A DNA stretch of 64,000 nt, from contig CAMHMZ010000003.1 of NCBI GenBank assembly GCA_946186375.1, forward strand, positions 1 to 64,000. Reading direction: 5' to 3'. Numbering within the stretch: the stretch's first letter is position 1; each line of letters opens with the position of its first letter. The notes under the pieces were generated by a model that had not been told where the DNA came from, did not search any database, and saw only the letters and a list, made by a program, of their open reading frames with translations. Shown here piece after piece: positions 1 to 8,210 of this stretch. The translations under genes and the position numbers were made by a program. Source of the DNA: an uncultured Clostridia bacterium. Lineage in GTDB: Bacteria > Bacillota > Clostridia > Oscillospirales > Oscillospiraceae.

Positions 1-4
1 CCAT

Positions 5-87
5 GTCCGCGGGCGGCTGATAGCCGCCCCTACGACATCATTTCAAACTCAGCGACAAACTTCATTTTATCGTTTTTCTGAAAACTG
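5..87. repeat. Dispersed mosaic repeat, inverted copy
   Basis: Bases 11-29 form a short hairpin (GGGCGGCT, loop GAT, AGCCGCCC) next to CCCCTACGAC. The same hairpin with GTAGGGGC ends recurs near 25312-25381 and 47195-47290. The adjoining A/T-rich module, read on the minus strand, matches the TTTTCAG-rich segments that precede the copies near 42740 and 47125. No coding capacity is seen. Confidence 0.7.
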
Positions 88-131
88 AAACGACCGGGAC
101 GGTGAAAAGCATTTCACCGTCCCGGCCGTTT
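88..131 (-). terminator. Terminator of the DUF937 gene
   Basis: A 20-bp stem (88-107 with 112-131, one G-U type difference) around the loop AGCA lies directly after the stop codon of the minus-strand gene. It is followed on that strand by a broken T-rich run. It probably ends the DUF937 transcript. Confidence 0.7.
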
Positions 132-135
132 CTTG

Positions 136-687
136 TCACTTGCCGCCGAGGAGGAGGCCCAGGAGGCCCTTTTTCTTTTTCTTGCCGAAGAGCAGAAGCT
201 TGATGAGGCTGGCCGTGTCGGTCTTGCCGAGGAAGGCGCTCATGAGGCCGCCGATCGCGGAGGCGTCGTTCGAGTTCTCCTGCCCGGTCTGCTTGCCCAG
301 CAGGCTCATCAGCAGCGGCGCCGCGATGGCCAGGATCTTGGCGACCTTCCCGACGTCCAGGCCGGACGAGGAGGCCGCGGCCTGCGTGGTCGCGTTCAGG
401 CTGCCGCCCAGCAGGTGGGCAAGGATCTTGCCGCCGTCGATCTGGTCGACGCCGTCGAGGAAGCCGCGCACATCCGAGGTGTCGGCCTGGGCGTGATCCG
501 TCAGCGCCTGCGCGAAGCTCTCCGCCGTCTTTTCGTCGGTGGCCTGGCCCTGCGCGCCGCTGAGCATCTGCGGCAGGGCGCTGCCGAGCACGCTCTTCAC
601 TTCGTCTTCCGTAGCGCCGGACAGCTTTCCGATGCTCTCAATGCTCTCTCCGCTGAGCAGGGTGCCCAGCAAGGCGTTCATATCCAT
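136..687 (-). CDS. DUF937 family protein
   Basis: This 183-residue protein matches the DUF937 type: an acidic, Ala/Gly/Ser-rich helical protein beginning MDMNALLGTLL, with a hydrophobic helix around residues 108-125 (AKILAIAAPLLMSLLG) and a Lys-rich tail KKKKKGLLGLLLGGK. The start at 687 is chosen because AAGGAG lies about ten bases upstream and a good promoter sits at 740-768; the longer reading upstream has no ribosome site and crosses that promoter. It stands alone, divergent from the ABC operon. The function of DUF937 proteins is not established; the family assignment is from recalled composition and pattern. Confidence 0.75.
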   Translation of the reverse strand: MDMNALLGTLLSGESIESIGKLSGATEDEVKSVLGSALPQMLSGAQGQATDEKTAESFAQALTDHAQADTSDVRGFLDGVDQIDGGKILAHLLGGSLNATTQAAASSSGLDVGKVAKILAIAAPLLMSLLGKQTGQENSNDASAIGGLMSAFLGKTDTASLIKLLLFGKKKKKGLLGLLLGGK

Positions 688-739
688 ATCGTATTCGCTC
701 CTTATTCTTTTGATGGTTTCGATGGTTCTCGCTGCACTC

Positions 740-768
740 ATTATAAAAAATGCCGCGGAAAAAGTCAA
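740..768 (-). promoter_or_regulatory. Sigma-A promoter for DUF937 gene
   Basis: On the minus strand, TTGACT (763-768) and TATAAT (740-745) are separated by exactly 17 bases. The predicted start of transcription is about 45 bases before the ATG. Confidence 0.75.
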
Positions 769-875
769 ATCCGGCCGTGCCCGCCGTTCTCTGCACATAT
801 GACAAAAACTGCGTCCGTGTTTTGTGCAAAACTGCTAAAACGGTGGGAAGTCGCTTCAAAGCTTTGGTTTATTCG

Positions 876-904
876 TTGACTTTTGGGGCTGAAAAAACTA
901 TAGT
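876..904 (+). promoter_or_regulatory. Sigma-A promoter for the ABC operon
   Basis: TTGACT (876-881) and TATAGT (899-904) are 17 bases apart, giving a leader of about 75 bases before the ATG at 987. No operator is obvious in the leader. Confidence 0.75.
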
Positions 905-986
905 AAAAGAGGCAGTTAACAAGTTGTTAATATTTCTCATGCGGAAAATATCGACACAAAAAAACATGCCAGAAAGGAAACACAAA

Positions 987-2297
987 ATGAAGAAGTATTT
1001 AGCTCTGCTGCTCGCGCTGGCAATGGTCTTCGCGCTGGCGGCCTGCGGCCAGCAGGCTGCTCCCGCCGAGGAGAAGCCTGCCGAGGCTCCCGCCGAGGCT
1101 CCTGCTGAGGCTCCCGCCGAGGCTCCCGCCGAGGCTCCCGCTGAGGCTCCCGCCGAGGAGGCCAAGGACTACTCCGGCTACACCATCCGCATCTACTCCA
1201 ACTCCAACTCCACCGAGCGCGTGACCTGGCTTGTGGAAGCCGCCAAGGAAGCCGGCTTCACCATCAGCCTCGACACCAACGAGGTCTACTCCGGCGACTC
1301 CGCCGCTGTTCAGGCTGCCGACGAGAAGAAGGACGGCGACCTGATCTTCGGTCTGAACGAGACGCGCTGGAGCCAGCTGGTCAACGGAAAGTACGAGAAC
1401 CTCAAGGTCATGGACTGGACTCCCTCCTGGGCTGACGAGGTCGGCGAGTACAAGTATGACGGCAAGGCCTACGGCATCGTCATCCAGAACGTCCTGATGC
1501 TCTACCGCACCGACGAGTTCGGCACCAACGGTGAGGAGCTCCACTTCGATCACTGGGCTGACGTCGTCAACTCCGGCTATTCCTGGTATCGCCAGAACAA
1601 GGTCGGCGGCACCACCAACGCCAACATCAACTCCGCCATCCTCTACCCCTTCGTCGATCCTGCCTCTCCTGCCGGCGGCATCTCCGTTGACGGCTGGAAG
1701 ACCCTGTGGAAGTTCTGCGCCGACGGCAAGTTCGGCGGCGACGACTGGAAGTACGGCATCGATCCTCTGAACAAGGGCGACGTCGCCATCTCCGAGTACT
1801 ACTCCTCTTCCCTCTACGGCTCCATCGACACCGCCGCTGACAGCAGCGATCACCCGCTGGTCGGCACCATCAATCCCGAGAACTGGGCGCTCGTCGACAT
1901 CAAGGACGGCACCTACTACATCGCCGAGTACCTCGGCATCCTCGACCGTCCGGGCCGCAGCGCTGAGGAGACCGAGGCTGTCAAGGCCTTTGCCGAGTGG
2001 TTCGGCTCCGCCGAAGTGCAGGCTGCCTGGGGCGACGAGTTCGACTCCTTCCCCTGCAACACTGTGGCTGCCGCTGAGCTCTATCCCGACGGCATCCCCG
2101 CCATCTACCAGATCCCGAACTTTGCTCTGACCGACGTCGGCGGCATGACTTATGCCGAGTACGTGGCCGCCCACAGCGCCGAGTGGACCAACATCCTCAC
2201 CAACCTCGGCTTCTACTGGAAGGACGCGGCCGAGGCCAAGGGCGAGCCCGATTGGGACAACCTCGACTGGGCTACCCTGACTCAGAGCGCCGAATAA
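987..2297 (+). CDS. ABC transporter substrate-binding lipoprotein
   Basis: The 436-residue product begins with a lipoprotein signal peptide ending at the lipobox LAAC, so it should be tethered outside the membrane. A low-complexity linker of about seven PAEA repeats follows (residues ~28-60), then a periplasmic-binding-protein fold starting YTIRIYSNSNSTERV. The order binding protein, ATPase, fused permease and the domain style suggest the ferric/AfuA-like group. AfuA-type proteins include sugar-phosphate binders, which would fit the phosphatase and kinase-like genes downstream; polyamine or iron are alternatives. The start at 987 has AAAGGAAA upstream and is the only one that yields a signal peptide. 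Confidence 0.85.
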   Translation: MKKYLALLLALAMVFALAACGQQAAPAEEKPAEAPAEAPAEAPAEAPAEAPAEAPAEEAKDYSGYTIRIYSNSNSTERVTWLVEAAKEAGFTISLDTNEVYSGDSAAVQAADEKKDGDLIFGLNETRWSQLVNGKYENLKVMDWTPSWADEVGEYKYDGKAYGIVIQNVLMLYRTDEFGTNGEELHFDHWADVVNSGYSWYRQNKVGGTTNANINSAILYPFVDPASPAGGISVDGWKTLWKFCADGKFGGDDWKYGIDPLNKGDVAISEYYSSSLYGSIDTAADSSDHPLVGTINPENWALVDIKDGTYYIAEYLGILDRPGRSAEETEAVKAFAEWFGSAEVQAAWGDEFDSFPCNTVAAAELYPDGIPAIYQIPNFALTDVGGMTYAEYVAAHSAEWTNILTNLGFYWKDAAEAKGEPDWDNLDWATLTQSAE

Positions 2298-2313
2298 GCT
2301 TTCCAAGCACCGT

Positions 2314-2343
2314 ATGGCGAGTTGGGCTTGCCCAACTCGCCAT
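2314..2343 (+). promoter_or_regulatory. Intercistronic hairpin
   Basis: A perfect 13-bp stem (ATGGCGAGTTGGG) closes a CTTG loop between the binding-protein and ATPase genes. It lacks a T-run, so it probably stabilises the 3' end of the upstream message or reduces downstream expression, as known for binding-protein genes of other ABC operons. Confidence 0.7.
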
Positions 2344-2422
2344 CCCTTTATACGGGAAGGCTGTTTTCATGAGAACCGCTCTCCCCCTTATGACAAATGA
2401 AGCGCCAAAGGAGTGTCCGCTT

Positions 2423-3460
2423 ATGATCAAGCTCAACAACATCGTGGTGAAGTTCGGCGACTTCACCGCCCTGCATGATATCAACGTCCAGGTCAGGGAG
2501 GGCGAATTCTTCACCTTCCTCGGCCCCTCCGGCTGCGGCAAGACCACGACCCTGCGCACCATCACCGGCTTTATCGAGCCCGCCTCCGGCACGGTGGTCG
2601 TCAAGGACCGGGATATCACGCACGTGCGCATCGAGGACCGCAACATCGGCATCGTGTTCCAGAGCTATGCGCTTTTCCCGACGATGACGGTGTATGACAA
2701 CATCGCCTTCGGTCTGAAGATCAAGAAGCTCAAGAAGGACGAGATCGACCGCAAGGTGCGCGAGATCGCGCGCAAGGTCGATCTGAGCGACGAGCAGCTG
2801 GCCAAGGCCGTCAGTCAGCTCTCCGGCGGCCAACAGCAGCGCGTCGCCATCGCCCGCGCCCTCGTCACCGGTCCTGCCATCATCTGCATGGACGAGCCGC
2901 TCTCGAACCTCGACGCGAAGCTGCGCGTGCAGCTGAGAAACGAGCTGAAGAAGATGCAGAAGGACTTCGGCATCACCACCATCTATGTCACCCACGACCA
3001 GGAGGAGGCACTGACGCTCTCCGACCGCATCGCCGTCTTCAACAAGGGCTATATCGAGCAGATCGGCACGCCGAACGAGGTGTACAACTTCTCCAAGACG
3101 GAGTTCGTGTGCAACTTCATCGGCGACATCAACCGCCTCAGCGACGAGGTCGTACGGAAGATGATCGATGCGGGCGCCGAGCTCTCCGCCGAGAATCACA
3201 ACTACATCCGCCTTGAGCGCATGCACGTCAACGAAGCGCCCAAGCCCGGCCAGATCACGCTTGACGGCGTGGTGGAGATGCGCGAATACTACGGGCTCTA
3301 CATCAAGTATTACATCAACGTCGGCTCCCAGACCGTCAAGGTCATCGAGAAAAACGACGGTGTGCGCATCTACGAGGAGGGGCAGTCCGTCTCCGTGCTC
3401 ATCGACCCGCGGGACGTGATGGCCTATCCTCCCTCACAGGAAGCAGAGGTGGGAGCATGA
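2423..3460 (+). CDS. ABC transporter ATP-binding protein (Fbp/Pot type)
   Basis: The 345-residue ATPase has Walker A GPSGCGKT (residues 34-41), Q-loop, signature LSGGQQQR (133-140), Walker B IICMDEP and the switch His in VTHDQEEA (H191). The C-terminal ~110 residues form the TOBE-like regulatory region of the Fbp/Pot/Mal group. It would energise import through the permease encoded next. ATG 2423 is chosen over longer starts because AAAGGAG lies nine bases upstream and homology starts at once ([10 protein letters not shown]). The stop codon overlaps the permease start by four bases (ATGA), indicating translational coupling. Confidence 0.93.
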   Translation: MIKLNNIVVKFGDFTALHDINVQVREGEFFTFLGPSGCGKTTTLRTITGFIEPASGTVVVKDRDITHVRIEDRNIGIVFQSYALFPTMTVYDNIAFGLKIKKLKKDEIDRKVREIARKVDLSDEQLAKAVSQLSGGQQQRVAIARALVTGPAIICMDEPLSNLDAKLRVQLRNELKKMQKDFGITTIYVTHDQEEALTLSDRIAVFNKGYIEQIGTPNEVYNFSKTEFVCNFIGDINRLSDEVVRKMIDAGAELSAENHNYIRLERMHVNEAPKPGQITLDGVVEMREYYGLYIKYYINVGSQTVKVIEKNDGVRIYEEGQSVSVLIDPRDVMAYPPSQEAEVGA

Positions 3461-5367
3461 CCGAGAGACTTGACCGGAGAAGATTCCATGCAGACTGGAT
3501 CGCGCAGCTGATCGGGATCGCGTTCTTCGTCTATCTCTTCTTCGGCTTCATGCTGCTTCCCTGCCTGAACACGCTGACCAGCATCTTCCGCGAGAAGAAC
3601 GCCGCGGGCGAGGCCGATCCCTTTGCGGTCATCCGCTTCTTCCTGGCCGGCTCCATGGGCAGCTACGTCTGGAACTCGCTGAAGCTGGCCGTGCTGCTGG
3701 TGATCACGGTCAACGTGGTCGGCATCTCCATCGTGCTGCTGACGGAATACTTCGACATCAAGGGCGCGAAGATCCTGCGGCTGGGCTATATGACGACGAT
3801 GATCTATTCCGGCGTCGCGCTCGTCACGGGCTACATGTTCCTCTACGCGGGCGACGGCATGCTCACGAGCCTGATGAAGAACGCCTTCCCGAACTTCAAC
3901 GCCTCCTGGTTCTCCGGCTTCAGCGCTGTGCTCTTCACCATGACCTTCGCCTGCACCTCCAACCACATGCTCTTTCTGCGCAACGCCATCCGCGGCATCG
4001 ACTACAACACCGTGGAGGCTGCGCGCAACATGGGCGCCAACCCCTTCAAGGTGCTGTGGAAGGTCGTTCTGCCGACGCTGATCCCGACGCTCTTCTCGCT
4101 GACGGTCATGACCTTCATCACAGGTCTCTGCGCCATGTCTGCTCCGACGCTGCTGGGCTATGACTCCATCAACCCCGAGATCGTGCGTCTGGCCGGCTCC
4201 TCCACGGCGGACGAATCTTTCCCGCAGGCGCGCGCCGCCCTGCTGTCGATCATCCTGGCGATGTTCACGATCGTTCTGCTGACCGTGCTCTCCGCCTACG
4301 AGCGCAAGGGGCACTATCTCTCCGTCTCCAAGACGAAGGCGAAGCTTCAGAAGCAGAAGATCACGAACCCCGTCGCCAACGTCATCGCGCATATTTACGC
4401 CTATATCCTCTTCATCATCTACATGACGCCCGTCGTCATGATCATCATCTTCTCCTTCCAGAATCACAGCGCCATCCGCGGCAAGAAGCTGGATCTGAAC
4501 GGCTGGACGCTCATCAACTACATCGGCAAACAGGACTACAGCTACACCAACGATCGCGGCAAGGTCAAGACGGTCGTCGGTGCGATCTCCGGCGTCTTCT
4601 CCAATGAGAAGACCCTCGGCGGCATCAAGCTGAGCTTTCTGATGTCGGCCCTGGCCGCGGCCTTCGCCTGCGTGATCGTCGTGGTGGCCTGCAACTACAT
4701 CTTCAATAAGAAGCACAAGAAGTCCGGCGTCGTGCTCGAGTACGCGCTGCTCTTCCCCTGGCTGCTGCCCACGATCCTCATCTGCTATTCTTACCGCGTT
4801 TACTTCAACTCCGACGCCGTCTGGTACGTCGGCAACCAGAACCTGTACTTTAAAGAAAACGTGCGGCTGCTGATCGTCATGGCCTATACGGTGACGAAGC
4901 TGCCCTTCTCCCTGCGCATGATCAAAGCCAGCTTCTACGCCATAGACGAGGAGCTGCAGGACGCGGCCAAGAACCTCGGCGCCAGCCCCCTGCGCACCTT
5001 CCTCAAGGTAAAGCTTCCGATCATCCTGCCGAGCGTGCTGGCCGTCTTCGCGCTCAACTTCAACGCCCTTTTCACCGAATACGACATGTCCGCCACCTTC
5101 CAGAGCCCCGAGGGCACGACCTACGCCATGGTCATTCAGGGCATGACCGCCGACGCCACACGCGGGGCCAACATGAACGCGCTCGGCCGCCGCTGCGCCT
5201 CGACGGTGTTCATCATGATCGTTTCCGGTCTGATCCTCTATCTGGTCTACGGCGTCGGCTCGCGCGATCTGGGCGAGCGGCTGGAGATCAAGAACCGCCG
5301 GCGCAAACGCTGGGAAAAGCTGCGCGGCAAAACCAACAAAGAAGGAAAGGCAAACACACAGGCATGA
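3457..5367 (+). CDS. ABC transporter permease, two fused domains
   Basis: This 636-residue membrane protein contains two complete binding-protein-dependent permease domains in one chain. Each carries an EAA loop that docks on the ATPase: EAARNMGANPF near residue 187 and DAAKNLGASPL in the second half. Fused permeases of this size occur in the Fbp/AfuB branch, where a single gene replaces two separate permease subunits. It overlaps the ATPase gene before it and the HAD gene after it by ATGA, so the whole operon is tightly coupled. Confidence 0.9.
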   Translation: MTERLDRRRFHADWIAQLIGIAFFVYLFFGFMLLPCLNTLTSIFREKNAAGEADPFAVIRFFLAGSMGSYVWNSLKLAVLLVITVNVVGISIVLLTEYFDIKGAKILRLGYMTTMIYSGVALVTGYMFLYAGDGMLTSLMKNAFPNFNASWFSGFSAVLFTMTFACTSNHMLFLRNAIRGIDYNTVEAARNMGANPFKVLWKVVLPTLIPTLFSLTVMTFITGLCAMSAPTLLGYDSINPEIVRLAGSSTADESFPQARAALLSIILAMFTIVLLTVLSAYERKGHYLSVSKTKAKLQKQKITNPVANVIAHIYAYILFIIYMTPVVMIIIFSFQNHSAIRGKKLDLNGWTLINYIGKQDYSYTNDRGKVKTVVGAISGVFSNEKTLGGIKLSFLMSALAAAFACVIVVVACNYIFNKKHKKSGVVLEYALLFPWLLPTILICYSYRVYFNSDAVWYVGNQNLYFKENVRLLIVMAYTVTKLPFSLRMIKASFYAIDEELQDAAKNLGASPLRTFLKVKLPIILPSVLAVFALNFNALFTEYDMSATFQSPEGTTYAMVIQGMTADATRGANMNALGRRCASTVFIMIVSGLILYLVYGVGSRDLGERLEIKNRRRKRWEKLRGKTNKEGKANTQA

Positions 5368-5987
5368 TCAAACACGTCATTTTCGATATGGGCAACGTGC
5401 TCATCGCGTGGGATCCTCCCCTGCTGACACGCCGCCTCGGCCTTCCGGAGGAAGAGCAGCAGCTCTTCCTCCGCGAAGTTTTCTCCTGCAGCGAATGGGT
5501 CGGGCTCGACCGCGGCACACTGACGCCGGAGGCGGCCCTGGAGACCGTTGGGAAGCGCCTGCCGGAGCATCTGCACGCGCCCGCGCTGCAGGTCATGGGC
5601 GAATGGTGGAAGGGCCCGCTCGTCCCCATCGAGGGCATGCGGGAGCTCATCTGGGAGCTGGAGGATCTGGGCTACGATATCTATCTGCTCTCCAACGCCA
5701 CCAGCCGCCTGCACGAGTATTTCCACCGCATCCCCGGCTCGGAGTGCTTCTCCGGCATGATCGTCTCGGCCGACTGGAAGCTTCTCAAGCCGGAGCGGGA
5801 GATTTATGAAAAGCTGTATGAGAGCTTCTCGCTGCAGCCGGAGGAGTGCTTCTTCATCGACGACAACCCCATGAACATCGACGGGGCGCGGCAGACGGGC
5901 ATGCCCGGCGCCGTGTTCTTCGGCGATCTGCCGCGCCTGCGGCGCGAGCTGCGCGCGGCGGGCGTCCCCGTGCGGGAGGCGGACTGA
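5364..5987 (+). CDS. HAD-superfamily phosphatase, YihX-like
   Basis: The 207-residue protein has HAD motif I as FDMGNVL (nucleophile Asp8, followed by the DxGN form typical of YihX-like enzymes), motif II SNAT near residue 112, a conserved Lys-Pro and the acidic motif IDDNPMN. YihX of E. coli is a glucose-1-phosphate phosphatase, so a sugar phosphate is a reasonable substrate guess. It is the fourth gene of the ABC operon, overlapping the permease gene by four bases. A soluble cytoplasmic enzyme that dephosphorylates the imported solute would suit the context; this is inference. Confidence 0.88.
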   Translation: MIKHVIFDMGNVLIAWDPPLLTRRLGLPEEEQQLFLREVFSCSEWVGLDRGTLTPEAALETVGKRLPEHLHAPALQVMGEWWKGPLVPIEGMRELIWELEDLGYDIYLLSNATSRLHEYFHRIPGSECFSGMIVSADWKLLKPEREIYEKLYESFSLQPEECFFIDDNPMNIDGARQTGMPGAVFFGDLPRLRRELRAAGVPVREAD

Positions 5988-7633
5988 TGCGCGGCCCGGC
6001 GCTGATCGACGCGTGGCTGGCCGCGGCGGAGGCCGGGCAGCCCGTATGGCTGGGCGATGTGCGTAAAGAGAGCGCCGCGGCGGAGGAAAGCAGAGCGCTC
6101 GTTCTGCGTCTCACGCTCTGCGGGGGCGAGCAGCGCGATCTGCCGCTTTCGCTCCCCCGCTGGGAGACGGAGGCTCAGCGCGGCTTTGTCCGGGATCTGC
6201 TGTGCGCCTGCGTCTTCAACGCGCTCTCCGCCCTGTCCGCGCGGGAGCTCAGTCTCTATTCGGATCCGGCCGACCGGGAGCTTGCCGCGCTTCTGGCGGA
6301 GCTGCCCGCTCTCTTTCAGCTCGACGCGCCGAAGCGCGCCGGGCTCGGCAAAGCGCTCAACGTGGCCGACCGGCTCTCCGCCGCGCTCGGCGGCGGGCGC
6401 TTTTGCTTCCGTTTTTGCAAGGTGCAAGACTATACGCCCCTCTCCTCCTCTGGGCCGCTTCCCGCTGAAGGGCCTGAGGAAGCGCTGCGCCGCGCGCTCC
6501 GGGACGCCGGGCAGGGGCTTTGCTGCGGGCTGGACGTGGGCGGAACGGACGTCAAGCTCGCCCTCTCGCGCGGCGGCGAGCTGATCGACGTGCGGGAGCT
6601 CGACTGGAACCCCGCCGCCTTCACGACGCCGGAGGAGCTTATCGAACCGCTTCTCGGTCTGCTGCGCGCAGCGCTGGCCGACGCGGGCGCGGAGGCTTAT
6701 GCCGCGATCGGCGTGAGCTTTCCGGACGTCGTCGTGCGCGACAGGATCGTCGGCGGCGAGACGCCCAAAACCGCCGGCCTGCGCGATAATCCCGCGCTGG
6801 ACTATGAGACCGCTTTCGCCGAGATCACCGCGCTGCGCTCCCGTCTGCTGGCGCTCTGCCGCCCGGGTGCGCCGGTGCACCTTATCAACGATGGGACCAT
6901 GGCCGCCTTCACCGCCGCCATGGAGCTGTTTTGCGGCGGCCGGGGCGAGGCTCTCTCCAACGGTGTCCTGGCCCACACGCTCGGCACCGACCTCGGCACC
7001 GGCTGGCTGCTGCCCGACGGGCGCGTGCCGGAGCTGCCGCTGGAGATCTACGACTTCCAGCTCGACCTCGGCAGCCGCCCGCAGCGAAGCTTTGCGCCGG
7101 AGGATCTGCGCAGCGTGCGCAACGAAAACTCCGGTCTGCCCGGTGTGCGGCGCTATCTCGGCCAGGCCGCCTGCTTTCGCATGGCGCAGGAGCTCTCTCC
7201 GGCGCTGCTCGAGGGCTTTACAGAGCGCCGCGGCGAGTCGCTGCTGCTGCGGACACGGCCGCAGGATCTCAGAAAGCCCTGTCTGGAGCATCTGATGCGC
7301 GAGGCCGAGCAAGGAGACGCTGCCGCGGAGGAGATCTTCCGCCGCATCGGGCGGCATCTGGGCGAGGTCAGCCGTGAGATCGACTGGCTTCTTCAGCCCG
7401 CCACGCGCACGCGCTTTCTCTTCGGCCGCTTTGTCAAAAGTCCGCGCTGCTTTGCGCTGATGCGGGAGGGCTGCCGGGCCGTGTGCCCGGATCTGGAGCT
7501 TGTCGCGGCGGACGAGACGCTGAGCTGCTCGCCCCTCATGCGTCAGCTCGCCGCCCGCTCCCCCGACGCCGTAGCCCGCTGCGGGCAGGCCGTCGGCGCC
7601 ATCTATTATGCTCTCGCCGCCGAAGCGGACTGA
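5987..7633 (+). CDS. Sugar-kinase-like (ASKHA/ROK-hexokinase) protein
   Basis: A 548-residue protein with an actin-like ATPase core: GLDVGGTDVKL (phosphate-1 loop, residues 181-191), a proton-transfer-type segment VSFPDVVV, LINDGTMAAF and LGTDLGTGWL. The first ~175 residues form a less conserved N-terminal part, making it longer than a normal ROK glucokinase (~300). It probably phosphorylates a sugar or sugar derivative, or has become a sensor. The start overlaps the HAD stop by one base (TGATG). It is the last gene of the ABC operon; GC-rich hairpin and a tRNA promoter follow. Confidence 0.75.
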   Translation: MRGPALIDAWLAAAEAGQPVWLGDVRKESAAAEESRALVLRLTLCGGEQRDLPLSLPRWETEAQRGFVRDLLCACVFNALSALSARELSLYSDPADRELAALLAELPALFQLDAPKRAGLGKALNVADRLSAALGGGRFCFRFCKVQDYTPLSSSGPLPAEGPEEALRRALRDAGQGLCCGLDVGGTDVKLALSRGGELIDVRELDWNPAAFTTPEELIEPLLGLLRAALADAGAEAYAAIGVSFPDVVVRDRIVGGETPKTAGLRDNPALDYETAFAEITALRSRLLALCRPGAPVHLINDGTMAAFTAAMELFCGGRGEALSNGVLAHTLGTDLGTGWLLPDGRVPELPLEIYDFQLDLGSRPQRSFAPEDLRSVRNENSGLPGVRRYLGQAACFRMAQELSPALLEGFTERRGESLLLRTRPQDLRKPCLEHLMREAEQGDAAAEEIFRRIGRHLGEVSREIDWLLQPATRTRFLFGRFVKSPRCFALMREGCRAVCPDLELVAADETLSCSPLMRQLAARSPDAVARCGQAVGAIYYALAAEAD

Positions 7634-7662
7634 GGCGCGCGGCTGCTGCCCGACAGACGCAG

Positions 7663-7686
7663 GGCGGGCGCTCCCCCGCGCCCGCC
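7663..7686 (+). terminator. GC hairpin after the ABC operon
   Basis: An 8-bp GC stem (GGCGGGCG at 7663-7670 with 7679-7686) stands 30 bases after the last operon gene and directly before the tRNA promoter. A T-run is lacking, so it is only a weak candidate terminator. Confidence 0.4.
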
Positions 7687-7715
7687 TTGACACTTTCTGT
7701 CCGTTGTGTTATAAA
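7687..7715 (+). promoter_or_regulatory. Consensus promoter for tRNA-Ser locus
   Basis: TTGACA (7687-7692) and TATAAA (7710-7715) are separated by 17 bases, a near-perfect sigma-A promoter of stable-RNA type. It lies upstream of both the broken and the intact tRNA-Ser copies, so the intact tRNA must be cut from a longer precursor. Confidence 0.8.
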
Positions 7716-7749
7716 AGGTTCGTTCATTCGAAAAAAAACGGACAATCAT

Positions 7750-8008
7750 ATATCGTCGTTATCTCCCGCGAGGGAGTTAACATACACGGAGGGTACCCGA
7801 AGCGGGGACGTTTGCGAGCGCCGCCGGGGGCGGATGAAGCGAGCAATAAGGAGTGGCAGCGGTCGAAATCTTGTGAGCGGTGCGCGAACAAAAGATTTCG
7901 GGCACCGCAACAGGACATAACGGGGCGGCCCCGTTATGGATAAAACAAGTTCATATCGTCGTTATCTCCCGCAAGGGAGTTAACATACACGGAGGGTTAC
8001 CGAAGCGG
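7750..8008 (+). repeat. 203-bp offset direct repeat at tRNA-Ser
   Basis: Bases 7750-7805 and 7953-8008 are near-identical copies (three or four differences) containing the tRNA leader and the first 18 bases of tRNA-Ser. The second copy continues into the intact tRNA. Between them is about 110 bases of unrelated sequence containing the inverted words CGAAATCTT and AAGATTTCG. Confidence 0.85.
7788..7928 (+). pseudogene. Interrupted tRNA-Ser fragment
   Basis: GGAGGG...CGAAGCGG (7788-7805) is the acceptor stem and D-arm of tRNA-Ser. The next tRNA portion (CATAACGGGGCGG) reappears only at 7916-7928, after about 110 foreign bases, and the anticodon arm, variable arm and T-arm are missing. It cannot make a functional tRNA. 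Confidence 0.65.
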
Positions 8009-8079
8009 TCATAACGGGGCGGTCTTGAAAACCGTTAGGGGGAAACCCCACGCGGGTTCGAATCCTGCACCCTCCGCCA
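7991..8079 (+). tRNA. tRNA-Ser (UGA anticodon)
   Basis: The 89-base gene has acceptor stem GGAGGGT/ACCCTCC, discriminator G, encoded CCA, the anticodon loop CTTGAAA (anticodon TGA, reading UCA codons), a long class II variable arm (TAGGGGGAAACCCCA) and the T-loop GGTTCGAATCC. The long variable arm together with the anticodon identifies serine. It is the second of two copies of its 5' region and is followed at once by a strong terminator. Confidence 0.97.
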
Positions 8080-8084
8080 CATTG

Positions 8085-8122
8085 GTACACAGGCTATGAT
8101 ACAATAGCCTGTGTACTTTTTT
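8085..8122 (+). terminator. tRNA-Ser terminator
   Basis: A perfect 12-bp stem (GTACACAGGCTA with TAGCCTGTGTAC) with an 8-base loop is followed by six T residues. It is a textbook intrinsic terminator six bases after the tRNA. Confidence 0.95.
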
Positions 8123-8157
8123 GCGTTTCTACCCGGGGAACCCCTTGATACAAGGGC

Positions 8158-8210
8158 AAAGCGAGGCAGGTGGGTGCAAACTTGCATCCGTCTGTCTCGC
8201 TTTTTCTCTT
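8158..8210 (+). terminator. 22-bp stem hairpin with T-run
   Basis: Bases 8158-8179 pair with 8182-8203 over 22 positions, with only G-U wobbles, followed by a T-rich run. It stands 35 bases after the tRNA terminator, so it seems redundant. It could end a transcript lost from this site or belong to a small RNA. The part GGTGGGTGCAAA reappears inverted at 8242-8258. Confidence 0.7.

Noticed and set aside
1040-1165. GAGGCTCCCGCC repeats as a regulatory array
   Set aside because: They encode the PAEA linker in frame right after a lipobox; low-complexity coding sequence explains them.
999-2306. Minus-strand frame of 435 codons opposite the binding-protein gene
   Set aside because: Gly/Val/Leu-rich translation of the complementary strand without motifs; the plus strand has lipobox, promoter and operon partners.
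5804-7693. Minus-strand frame of 629 codons opposite the kinase-like gene
   Set aside because: Arg/Ala-rich shadow; the plus-strand frame holds ASKHA motifs and operon overlaps.
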